Source: Candidatus Magasanikiibacteriota bacterium
Lineage (GTDB): Bacteria > Patescibacteriota > Patescibacteriia > Magasanikbacterales > UBA922
Reading direction: 5' to 3'
Length of the DNA stretch: 11,806 nucleotides
Assembly (NCBI GenBank): GCA_023246565.1
Contig: JAHFIE010000034.1
Coordinates: 1-11,806 of the forward strand
Shown here: positions 5,707 through 11,806 of the stretch, one piece after another
Layout of the letters: each line of letters starts with the position of its first letter
Numbering within the stretch: the first letter of the stretch is position 1
Notes under the pieces: model-generated
Database searches by the model: none
What the model saw: the letters and a program-made list of their open reading frames with translations, nothing else
Told to the model about the DNA's origin: nothing
Translations under genes and position numbers: made by a program

Positions 5707-6918
5707 TTACATAAGGTTCAATCGGTCAGGGAATAAAATAGCCAGCTGAGGCAGTATCTGGTTCCAGCTCGGAATGGGCTGGGTCCACTTCCTGGCCACG
5801 TCTCGTTGAGCCAAGAAGAGGAGTTTCAGGAGGGCTTCATCGTGCGGAAAAATCGTGGTCGTCTTCGTCACTTTTCTAAGCTGGTGGTGGAGTGACTCGA
5901 CGGCATTCGTCGTGTAGATAATTCTGCGGATTTCAGCCGGGTATTGGTAAAACGGAGATAATTCAACCCATTTCTCTTCCCAACTTTTTAAATAAAGCAT
6001 ATACATGGGCCATGTTTCTTTGACCGCCTGAAGGGCGGCGTAGCCTGCCTCTTCAGTCGGAGCCGTGTAGATGCTCCTGAGGGCAGAACAGAATTTATCT
6101 TTGTGCTTGTGAGGCACGTATTTCATAGTATTTCTCACTTGGTGAATAATACACTGTTGGATGACCGTTTCCGGATACACGGTTTGAATCGCATCAGCAA
6201 AACCTTTGAGTCCATCAACGCAGGTGATGAGAATGTCCGCGACACCACGACTTTTGAGTTCACTTAACACCTGGAGCCAAAATTTGGCTCCTTCACCACC
6301 ACCTTGAATCCAAATGCCCAGCAATTCTTTCCGACCTTCGTCATCAATGCCGAGCGCGGTGTAGCTGCACTTGTTCACAATTCTGCCGGATTCGTGGACT
6401 TTAAAGTGAACACCGTCGAGGTAGATTACAACATAGAGCGGACATAGTGGTCGGCTCTGCCATTCTTGTATGAGCGGTAATATTTTGTCCGTAATGGCTG
6501 AAACCATGCTTGCTGACACGTCGACACCGTAAATCTGGTGCATATGATCATTAATATCCCGTGTTGTCATGCCTTTGGCATACATAGAGATAATCCGCTC
6601 TTCAATATCCGACGTGGTGGTTTGGTATTTCTTGACCGCTACTGGTTCAAACTGACCGCTGCGGTCACGGGGTACATGAACTTTGGTTGGCCCAAAGCTC
6701 GTACGAAGATTCTTTTCAGAATAGCCATTCCGGCTATTCCCACTGCCATCACCGATTGAAGCATGTTTGTCGTAGCCAAGATGATTCGTCATTTCTGCTT
6801 CAAGCATTTCTTGAAGGACTGGTCCAACCAAGTCTTTAACAAAGCTGTTTACATCATCTACAGTCTTCAAACCTTTTACTTTCTCTTGGTACTCCTCGTA
6901 GGAAAGAAGTTTTGACAT
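5707..6918 (-). CDS. IS256-family (mutator-type) DDE transposase
   Basis: The 403-residue protein catalyses cut or copy transposition of the surrounding element by binding its terminal repeats. The DDE triad is visible: Asp168 in VVIYLDGVHFK, Asp235 in ITCVDGLKGF and Glu341 in YTTNAVESLHHQLRK. The signature CIIHQVRNTMKYV (256-268) follows the second Asp at the expected distance. The N-terminal half, with EMTNHLGYDKH, GNSRNGYSEK and VHVPRDRSG, is the DNA-binding part common to this family. The length is full and no frameshift is seen, so it looks active. In-frame starts upstream at 6951 (ATG) and 6975 (TTG) exist; 6975 lies in the terminal repeat, and MSKLLSYEEYQ is the more natural N-terminus. 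No Shine-Dalgarno precedes it. Confidence 0.95.
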   Translation of the reverse strand: MSKLLSYEEYQEKVKGLKTVDDVNSFVKDLVGPVLQEMLEAEMTNHLGYDKHASIGDGSGNSRNGYSEKNLRTSFGPTKVHVPRDRSGQFEPVAVKKYQTTTSDIEERIISMYAKGMTTRDINDHMHQIYGVDVSASMVSAITDKILPLIQEWQSRPLCPLYVVIYLDGVHFKVHESGRIVNKCSYTALGIDDEGRKELLGIWIQGGGEGAKFWLQVLSELKSRGVADILITCVDGLKGFADAIQTVYPETVIQQCIIHQVRNTMKYVPHKHKDKFCSALRSIYTAPTEEAGYAALQAVKETWPMYMLYLKSWEEKWVELSPFYQYPAEIRRIIYTTNAVESLHHQLRKVTKTTTIFPHDEALLKLLFLAQRDVARKWTQPIPSWNQILPQLAILFPDRLNLM

Positions 6919-6992
6919 ATTGTGTCCATGGGTTAATTGAATAATGTACATTATTCTAGTATTCCATTTACACAAGATATTTTACAGACTCC

Positions 6993-7122
6993 GAAAGTGC
7001 GCCATGGGTCGGCATTATATACTTTTTTGCAAAAATGTCAATACCTAGCCAAATTTTATTTTTATCATAGTTTTGAACCTAAAATTGAAAAAAAAATCCA
7101 AATATGCTAGAATCATCACACT
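6993..7122. other. Intergenic region between the IS element and mraY
   Basis: 130 bp, AT-rich, without a gene. It contains the palindrome TTTTTGCAAAAA and the mraY promoter at its right end. No target-site duplication partner for the IS is seen. Confidence 0.6.
7085..7113 (+). promoter_or_regulatory. Sigma70-type promoter of the mraY cluster, leaderless
   Basis: TTGAAA (7085-7090) and TAGAAT (7108-7113) are separated by 17 bases, and the -10 box is preceded by TGC, an extended -10 motif. The expected transcription start, 6-9 bases after the box, is at 7119-7122, at or just before the mraY ATG at 7123. The mRNA would therefore have almost no leader and no ribosome binding site. Confidence 0.7.
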
Positions 7123-8253
7123 ATGCCCATTTCTACTCTAAATTTAGACATCCTCCGCACTGCCATAGGCTTTGGTTTACTTTCTTCATTGACTGCTTTT
7201 CTCTGGGCACCACTCCTCACAAAAATTCTCTATCGTTACCGCATTACCCGAACCAATCCCTTTGATGCCACACTCATGATTGACAGCCGAAAGGATAAAT
7301 TTGGTGTTCCGATTATGGGTGGGCTCCTTGTCATTATTACGGTAGCGGTTTTTACTATTGCTTTTAATTGGGAACGTAAATTCACCTTTGTTCCCATTGG
7401 TGTCATGTTGTTGTCTGCCCTCCTCGGTGGCATTGATGATATTTTGAATATTTACGGAGAACGACGACGCAATCGTGATGTAGCTCACACCTTACGATTA
7501 ATCCGCGTACACAAAAGTTGGCTTCATAAAATTTGGTTAAGCCTAACTCTCCCCTGGACTCTGTTTAAACGCACATCACTCTGGCTTGGTTCGCATCCTG
7601 GCAAAGGTGTTCATGTCCATGAAAAATTATTGTTGCAGTTTGTTGCCGGTGCGATTACTGCCTGGTGGATTTATTATAAATTGGGAGGGAATTGGCACAA
7701 TGTGTCCGTCCCCTTTGACGGCTTTGTTAATTTTGGTTGGTGGCTGATTCCCGCGATTATTTTTGCGGTTATGTTTACCGCGAACGCGGTTAATTTTGCT
7801 GATGGCATGGACGGACTCGCGGGCGGAGCACTGATTATTACGTTTTCCGCACTCACGCTTCTGAGTTGGCTCGAAGGTATGCATGAAATTACGATTTTGA
7901 ATGCCACCACGGTTGGCGCGCTTCTTACCTATACGTATTTTAATGTCAAACCCGCACGTTTTCAGATGGGTGATGTTGGTTCATTGGGTCTTGGCGCACT
8001 TCTTGCTATCAACACCATTGTTATCAATAAAATGTTGCTTCTCCCCCTCTTGGGTTTTATTTTTTACGTGGAAATTGGCAGTGTCATTATTCAAATTATT
8101 GGTCGCTACACGGTCGGCAGACGCATCTTTAAAATGGCACCACTCCACCATCATTTTGAACTTCGAGGATGGAGCGAAGAAAAAACCGTGATGCGATTTT
8201 GGATTTTGCACGCTGTCATGGTGTTGCTCGGGATTTGGATCGCACTGTACTAA
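7123..8253 (+). CDS. mraY: Phospho-N-acetylmuramoyl-pentapeptide-transferase MraY
   Basis: MraY transfers phospho-MurNAc-pentapeptide from its UDP carrier to undecaprenyl phosphate in the membrane, forming lipid I. The 376-residue protein has many hydrophobic helices and the conserved cytoplasmic motifs: LLGGIDDILN with Asp105-Asp106, NAVNFADGMDGLAGG (221-235), MGDVGSLGLGALL (282-294) with Asp284, and APLHHHFELRGWSE (339-352) near the C-terminus. Two departures are visible. The first motif reads DDILN, with Asn109 where DDxxK normally has Lys. An extra stretch of about 45 residues (about 119-165, with IRVHKSWLHKIW and GSHPGKGVHVHEK) separates it from the LLLQF helix. I believe such an insert is common in CPR MraY, but this is from memory. 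Short canonical MraY has 320-360 residues. It is the first gene of the plus-strand cluster. Confidence 0.95.
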   Translation: MPISTLNLDILRTAIGFGLLSSLTAFLWAPLLTKILYRYRITRTNPFDATLMIDSRKDKFGVPIMGGLLVIITVAVFTIAFNWERKFTFVPIGVMLLSALLGGIDDILNIYGERRRNRDVAHTLRLIRVHKSWLHKIWLSLTLPWTLFKRTSLWLGSHPGKGVHVHEKLLLQFVAGAITAWWIYYKLGGNWHNVSVPFDGFVNFGWWLIPAIIFAVMFTANAVNFADGMDGLAGGALIITFSALTLLSWLEGMHEITILNATTVGALLTYTYFNVKPARFQMGDVGSLGLGALLAINTIVINKMLLLPLLGFIFYVEIGSVIIQIIGRYTVGRRIFKMAPLHHHFELRGWSEEKTVMRFWILHAVMVLLGIWIALY

Positions 8254-8313
8254 AAATACAAGACGCGATATACACCATACGATACAAAGACCCTGTCATT
8301 CTAGACATTTCCT

Positions 8314-8961
8314 ATGTATTTGAGTTGGCAAGAAAAAAAAATCACTGACTTTTCAACCAAAACCATTGACGCCGCATACAAAGCGGGTTTTGTTTTTACG
8401 CGCGTGGGAAAAGGATCAATGAATCAAACACGTAGTTTGCGTATTGATCTGCAAAAATTTTCTCTGTCCAGTGAAAACCGGCGGATAGTCAAAAAAACTG
8501 AAGGACTTGAATTGGACGTGATGACGCTTCCCTACTCTGACTATCATTGGTCAATCGGAAAATTAGCAAAAGATTTTTACACAACCAAATTCGGTGATGG
8601 AACGTTCAGCGCAAACAAAGTGAAAGAAATTCTAACTGATGAAACAAAAAGTAATTTTAATCAATTATTGATCTACAAAATAAACAATGAGTCGGTCGGA
8701 TATTGTGTTGTATATTCTAATGCAACTTTGTTGCATTACAGTTATCCGTTTTATAATTTATCCGAAAACCAGACGAATTTGGGAATGGGTATGATGCTCC
8801 GCGCGATTATGTGGACGCAAGAACAAAAAAAAGAATATATTTATCTCGGTTCTTTTCAACGAGCGACTGATACCTACAAATTGCAGTTTGCTGGATTGGA
8901 ATGGTATGACGGAGAACAATGGCAAAATAATTTAGGGGAATTAAAAAAGATTAAACTGTAA
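8314..8961 (+). CDS. GNAT-fold protein resembling arginyl/leucyl-tRNA-protein transferases (ATE1/Bpt type)
   Basis: The 215-residue protein resembles the aminoacyl-tRNA-dependent transferases that add Arg or Leu to protein N-termini. The N-terminal part GFVFTRVGKGSMNQTRSLRI then FSLSSENRRIVKK parallels the RxG...R..F.PS.SQRR...RN pattern of Bpt/ATE. The C-terminal part, LHYSYPFYNL (140-149), NLGMGMMLRAIMWTQ (155-169), YIYLGSFQRATDTYKLQF (175-192) then GLEWYDGEQW, parallels the Y-F/YDP, LG..S...EI, YLGY and YK..F.P.E of the GNAT half. The N-terminal Cys pairs of ATE1 are absent. A FemX-like wall aminoacyltransferase is the alternative, given mraY 60 bp upstream and a Mur ligase downstream. The next gene starts one base after its stop. 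No Shine-Dalgarno sequence precedes the ATG. Function is inferred from the pattern only. Confidence 0.6.
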   Translation: MYLSWQEKKITDFSTKTIDAAYKAGFVFTRVGKGSMNQTRSLRIDLQKFSLSSENRRIVKKTEGLELDVMTLPYSDYHWSIGKLAKDFYTTKFGDGTFSANKVKEILTDETKSNFNQLLIYKINNESVGYCVVYSNATLLHYSYPFYNLSENQTNLGMGMMLRAIMWTQEQKKEYIYLGSFQRATDTYKLQFAGLEWYDGEQWQNNLGELKKIKL

Positions 8962-8962
8962 T

Positions 8963-9379
8963 ATGGATCAAGATAAAAAAGAAATATTACGATCACTATT
9001 TAGTAAAACTAATATTCTTATTGGCGTTAAGTCTATCGTTCTTACTGCGATAATTATGATTGGTGTAATCATAATGTTATTTTGGGGAGTAGCTCTATCC
9101 AATCAATGGGGAGACCGTCAAAGATACATTAATAATTTTGGACCTAGCGAAGATAAAACAAAGATATATTTATGTTCAGTGAATGGAAAAAAACTCTGCA
9201 ATAAAAATGAACTTATACAAGAAAATATATACATGGCAAAATTAACGGTACGCAATTATTTTTATTTTGCGTATTATCCTGAACTACAGGGTCAAAATAT
9301 TTTATTGATAGTGCTTAATCTTGCTCTAATAGCAAAAATCTTTTCAAAACTAAAAAAGAAAGAGAGTACGATAGTATGA
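8963..9379 (+). CDS. Small membrane protein of unknown function, two transmembrane helices
   Basis: I do not recognise this 138-residue protein. It has two hydrophobic helices, about residues 20-45 (rich in Ile, Val and Met) and about 111-128. Basic residues before the first (KK) and after the second (KLKKK) predict both ends inside and a loop of about 65 residues outside. That loop holds Cys71 and Cys79 in YLCSVNGKKLC, a possible disulfide. Aromatic residues at 99-105 (YFYFAYY) may lie at the membrane surface. The gene starts one base after the GNAT gene, and its stop overlaps the ATG of the Mur ligase (ATGA), so it is translated with both. Its base composition is poorer in GC than its neighbours. 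A role in the envelope is only an inference from place and topology. Confidence 0.75.
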   Translation: MDQDKKEILRSLFSKTNILIGVKSIVLTAIIMIGVIIMLFWGVALSNQWGDRQRYINNFGPSEDKTKIYLCSVNGKKLCNKNELIQENIYMAKLTVRNYFYFAYYPELQGQNILLIVLNLALIAKIFSKLKKKESTIV

Positions 9380-10797
9380 AAAAACATATTCATTTCATCG
9401 GCATCTGTGGTGTTGCCATGAGTGCCCTCGCGATTGCATTTAAAAAAGCAGGGTATACGGTAAGCGGCAGTGATGTTGGTTTTTATCCTCCGGTTTCAAC
9501 AATGTTGGAAAAAAGTGGTGTAACATTTTATCCTGGCTGGCATCCAGAAAAAATGTTAGCTTCAAATCTCATGGGGACAGTACCTGATTTGGTCATTGTC
9601 GGCAATGTTGCGTCATCAACAAATCCAGAGTGGCTGGCAGTACAGACAAAAAAAATTCCCTATCAATCATATCCTGAAGCAATCGCGGAATTTTTTGTTA
9701 AAGAGAAATCCATTGTCTGTGCAGGAACCTATGGAAAAACTACAACGACGGCATTGTTGGCGTGGATTTTTTCAGAATTAAAATTAAAATCAAGTTATAT
9801 GTTTGGTGGTTTAGCGACTGGTGAATTTCCATCAGCTGCACTGGTGGACAGTGACTGGAGTATTTTGGAAGGCGATGAATATAAAAGCGCGCGGTGGGAT
9901 AATGGGCCAAAATTCGCGCACTATAATGCAAAATATCTTTTATTGACTTCGGTCAATTGGGATCACGCTGATGTATACCCGACTGAGGCCAGTTATTTTG
10001 AGGCATTTGAAAAATTAGTTGCGAGCATTCCGGCCGACGGCATGATTGTGGTATCGACTGATAATAAAAACGCCTTAGATAGCACAACAAAAGTTGTGGA
10101 CGGACCATTGGTTGTTACCTATGGAAAAGATTCTGATGCGATGTATTGTTACAAAAATGTAACTCAAAGCGACGCGGGCCTGAATTTTGAAATTCATTAC
10201 CAAGAAAAAAATATTTCCATTACCTGTCCATTGCTTGGATTATACCAAGCGGAAAATATCACGGGAGCATTTGCCATGGCCAATGAATTGTTGAGACAAC
10301 CAGAAAAAATTGCAGCCGCGATTGCAACATTTCCTGGACTCAAGCGTCGTTTGGAAAAACGCTCAGAGGGCCCGACACCTGCGGGAGTCACGGTATTTGA
10401 TGACATTGCCCATTCCCCTACCAAAGCAAAATATGTGTTAGAAACTCTGCGCAAAATTTATACGGGAAAAATCATTGCGGTATTTGAACCAAACACCGGC
10501 AACCGCAAATCGGAATCATTACCTCAATATGACCATGCGTTTGCCGCGGCAGATGAAGTCGTGATTCCACGGCTGAAAAAAGTAAAAATTGATGTAGACG
10601 ATCTAAATCCACCATTTGACGGAGAGGAGCTTGCCGAGACGATTGGAAAAACACATACACACGTAAATTATATTGATGACGACAAAAAATTAGTTCATCA
10701 TCTAATTTCGAGAACCAAAAAAAATGACATCATTGTGTTCTTGGGATCACACGGTTTTCGGGGAATGATTGAGGAATTAATTTCAAAATTAAAATAA
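9376..10797 (+). CDS. Mur ligase of the Mpl/MurC type
   Basis: The 473-residue enzyme is an ATP-dependent Mur ligase of the subgroup holding MurC (UDP-MurNAc:L-Ala) and Mpl (UDP-MurNAc:L-Ala-D-Glu-mDap, muropeptide recycling). Domains in order: a Rossmann-type UDP-binding domain (HFIGICGVAMSALA, VSGSD), the ATP loop AGTYGKTTTT (116-125), EGDEYKSA (165-172), SVNWDHADVYP (192-202), GLKRRLEK (321-328) and DDIAHSPT (342-349), where most relatives have AHHPT. The N-terminal GSDVGFYPPVSTMLE, ILEGDEYKSARWD and VFEPNTGNRK segments look more like Mpl than MurC. CPR genomes often have one such enzyme doing the MurC job, so the substrate stays open. The start overlaps the membrane-protein gene by 4 bp (ATGA). 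A GAGAG about 9 bases before the ATG is the best ribosome-binding candidate in the cluster. Confidence 0.85.
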   Translation: MKKHIHFIGICGVAMSALAIAFKKAGYTVSGSDVGFYPPVSTMLEKSGVTFYPGWHPEKMLASNLMGTVPDLVIVGNVASSTNPEWLAVQTKKIPYQSYPEAIAEFFVKEKSIVCAGTYGKTTTTALLAWIFSELKLKSSYMFGGLATGEFPSAALVDSDWSILEGDEYKSARWDNGPKFAHYNAKYLLLTSVNWDHADVYPTEASYFEAFEKLVASIPADGMIVVSTDNKNALDSTTKVVDGPLVVTYGKDSDAMYCYKNVTQSDAGLNFEIHYQEKNISITCPLLGLYQAENITGAFAMANELLRQPEKIAAAIATFPGLKRRLEKRSEGPTPAGVTVFDDIAHSPTKAKYVLETLRKIYTGKIIAVFEPNTGNRKSESLPQYDHAFAAADEVVIPRLKKVKIDVDDLNPPFDGEELAETIGKTHTHVNYIDDDKKLVHHLISRTKKNDIIVFLGSHGFRGMIEELISKLK

Positions 10798-10823
10798 ATT
10801 TTTTTACCCACAAAATATTTTAT

Positions 10824-11381
10824 ATGAAAATTCCTGATCAAGCAAAAAATGTTTTTAAAGGAAAAATCTTTGACGTATACCAATGGGAACAGGAAATGTT
10901 TGATGGATCAAAGGAAATATTTGAAATGATCAAACGAACTGCTACTGTGGAAATAATTCCCACGGTCAACAATAAAATTTTTTTTGCTGATCAAGAACAA
11001 CCGTCCAAAGGAAAATTTTGTTCATTATTTGGTGGCCGTGTTGACAAAGAAGAACCATGGTTGGATGCGGCAAAACGTGAATTACGCGAAGAAGCTGGTA
11101 TGGAATCAGATGATTGGGAATTACTACATGTGTTTGAACCATATTCAAAAATTGATTGGCAAATCCCCCTTTATGCAGCGCGCAATGTACGATTGGTTGA
11201 TGAACAAAATCTTGACCCTGGTGAAAAAATTTCCATAAAAGAATGCTTGTTTGAAAATTTAGATACTATAGTAACTGATGAAAAATTTAGAGGACAGGAG
11301 TTTGCTTTTTATTTTCTTAGCATGAAATTAACGAATCCGACCAAATTGCAGGAATTAAAAAAGAAATTAGGAATTACCTAA
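10824..11381 (+). CDS. Nudix hydrolase (ADP-ribose pyrophosphatase-like)
   Basis: The 185-residue protein has a perfect Nudix box, G-x5-E-x7-REUxEExGU: Gly71, Glu77, then RELREEAGM (85-93). The glutamates bind the Mg ions that cleave a nucleoside diphosphate linked to another group. The N-terminal FKGKIFDVYQWEQEMFDGS resembles the dimerising strands of ADP-ribose/sugar-nucleotide pyrophosphatases, and GGRVDKEE is the usual glycine turn before the box. C-terminal residues 150-185 form a helical tail. It lies 26 bp after the Mur ligase and is probably co-transcribed; clearing nucleotide by-products or UDP-sugar waste would fit but is unproven. The substrate cannot be told from the motif. Confidence 0.88.
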   Translation: MKIPDQAKNVFKGKIFDVYQWEQEMFDGSKEIFEMIKRTATVEIIPTVNNKIFFADQEQPSKGKFCSLFGGRVDKEEPWLDAAKRELREEAGMESDDWELLHVFEPYSKIDWQIPLYAARNVRLVDEQNLDPGEKISIKECLFENLDTIVTDEKFRGQEFAFYFLSMKLTNPTKLQELKKKLGIT

Positions 11382-11406
11382 TTTCTTCGAGCCTTTTAAA
11401 ATTTTT
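11361..11406. terminator. Hairpin between convergent genes, possible bidirectional terminator
   Basis: AAGAAATTAGG (11361-11371) and CCTAATTTCTT (11377-11387) form an 11-bp stem with an AATTA loop; the nudix stop lies within it. It is followed by TTTTAAAATTTTTTTA, which gives T-rich runs on both strands. The T tract is not directly adjacent, so its strength is uncertain. Confidence 0.5.
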
Positions 11407-11571
11407 TTATTTCCCCTCATCAACAATCTCGGCAGTTACTTCTTCACCGGAAATATTTTCAATACCAAGGGTAATACCGCAGTGGTCACACTCAATAACG
11501 TCCGCAGGCGCGAGATTGGGAAATCGAGTGAGATCAACCTTATTTTTGCATTCTGGACAGATAAGATTCAT
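11407..11571 (-). CDS. LysW-like zinc-ribbon small protein
   Basis: Reading the minus strand gives a 54-residue protein with two CxxC pairs, CPEC (5-8) and CDHC (28-31), which form a zinc ribbon. Length, spacing, the acidic second half and ECDHCGITLGIE resemble LysW, the amino-group carrier protein of the AAA lysine/arginine pathway. LysW ends in EDWGE, whose last Glu is the attachment site; here the end is EIVDEGK, with a Lys last, so the carrier function is doubtful. It may be a general zinc ribbon instead. No lysX- or argX-like neighbour is in the window except the distant ATP-grasp gene at 3189. It converges with the nudix gene. The ATG at 11571 has a TAATAG box seven bases upstream and no Shine-Dalgarno sequence. 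Confidence 0.75.
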   Translation of the reverse strand: MNLICPECKNKVDLTRFPNLAPADVIECDHCGITLGIENISGEEVTAEIVDEGK

Positions 11572-11578
11572 AATGTTA

Positions 11579-11584
11579 CTATTA
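11579..11584 (-). promoter_or_regulatory. Candidate -10 box for the LysW-like gene
   Basis: TAATAG on the minus strand ends 7 bases before the ATG at 11571, which would give a leaderless mRNA, as proposed for mraY. The -35 region is unclear. The divergent gene begins at 11614, so both promoters must share about 42 bp. Confidence 0.3.
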
Positions 11585-11613
11585 GTGATTACAAAACGTG
11601 TTTAAGACTATAT

Positions 11614-11806
11614 ATGAAATTCATGAGAAAATCAAACACATTTATCCTCATGGTCTTAGTCGGGTCATTCGCTGGCCTGGTTGGGAGTGTTGCAGAAGAA
11701 TGTCCTCTGAATCCCCAAACAGCCTACAGGACTAAAACTGAACCGGCTGTTTATGCTATTACCCGACAATGTACCAAGCGAGTTTTTCTCAACGAAGTAA
11801 CCTATT
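11614..11806 (+). CDS. Secreted protein, 5' part only (runs off the right edge)
   Basis: The frame is open from the ATG at 11614 to the window end, 64 codons. It starts with a signal-peptide-like segment: MKFMRKSN, then a hydrophobic run (TFILMVLVGSFAGLVGSV) and A-E-E. The following EPAVYAITRQCTKRVFLNE (44-62) resembles the PAVYYI..GKRYVFPNE repeat that begins many exported proteins in CPR genomes, though with a Cys and other changes. The ATG at 11623 (residue 4) is an alternative start. The function of that domain is unknown to me. The gene is divergent from the LysW-like gene with a 42-bp gap. Confidence 0.6.
   Translation, partial: MKFMRKSNTFILMVLVGSFAGLVGSVAEECPLNPQTAYRTKTEPAVYAITRQCTKRVFLNEVTY

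Larger units (their letters stand above)
5652..6992 (-). mobile_element. Complete IS256-family insertion sequence, 1341 bp
   Basis: The element holds one transposase gene on the minus strand and is bounded by imperfect 29-bp terminal inverted repeats, 5652-5680 and 6964-6992, which match at 23 of 29 positions and share TTGTGTAAATGG at the inner end. Length and single gene are typical of IS256. Its base composition is visibly richer in GC than the neighbouring genes, a sign of acquisition from elsewhere. The flanks (CTTTTAGG before 5652, GAAAGTGC after 6992) do not form the 8-9 bp target duplication expected, so the ends may have been reshuffled by recombination with another copy. The other end seen at 1-120 is identical. 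Confidence 0.93.

Noticed and set aside
5644..7001. Target-site duplication around the complete IS
   Set aside because: The 8-9 bases on each side do not match, nor do they match the flank of the copy at 121.
7186..7910. Several antisense open frames opposite mraY
   Set aside because: They are shadows of the mraY coding strand with no recognisable protein and no ribosome signals.

Overview
The window looks like a chromosomal segment of a member of the Candidate Phyla Radiation (Patescibacteria). This is an inference, drawn from three things: an AT-rich genome with small operons; a MraY with an extra segment of roughly 45 residues between its first aspartate motif and the following helix, of the kind I associate with CPR MraY; and a secreted protein at the right edge that starts like the exported surface proteins common in these genomes. 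UGA is used as a stop, so the code is the ordinary bacterial one. Almost no gene has a Shine-Dalgarno sequence, and several candidate -10 boxes lie only 7-10 bases before the start codon, which suggests leaderless mRNAs.

Layout. Bases 1-120 are the end of an IS256-family element that runs off the left edge. Next come a GC-rich block of three stem-loops (127-215) and a terminator (about 228-281). A minus-strand operon follows, read right to left: murB (2897 to 1815), a secreted protein with propeller-like sequence (1796-654) and the ribosome-hibernation factor raiA/hpf (633-289). murB carries two in-frame copies of a dispersed palindromic repeat. The 2919-3188 intergenic region holds divergent promoter candidates and a palindromic repeat element. 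On the plus strand an ATP-grasp ligase (3189-4430) overlaps a predicted NlpC/P60-like papain-fold amidase (4402-5166). Bases 5167-5651 are non-coding and filled with palindromic repeats, ending in a terminator. A complete IS256-family element (5652-6992) follows; the end of the left-edge copy is identical to it over 120 bp.

From 7123 a plus-strand cluster begins at a good sigma70-type promoter: mraY, an arginyl/leucyl-tRNA-protein transferase-like GNAT protein, a two-helix membrane protein, an Mpl/MurC-type Mur ligase and a Nudix hydrolase. A short convergent gene (11407-11571, minus) encodes a LysW-like zinc ribbon, and a secreted protein starts at 11614 and runs off the right edge.

The theme is the cell envelope. 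MurB, MraY and the Mpl/MurC ligase act on muropeptide precursors, while the ATP-grasp/NlpC pair and the tRNA-dependent-transferase-like GNAT are candidate peptide-bond-forming and peptide-bond-cleaving enzymes whose substrates cannot be read from the sequence. The most unusual features are the two in-frame repeat insertions in murB, the ligase/amidase pair, and the aminoacyl-transferase-like gene with its unknown membrane partner between mraY and the Mur ligase.
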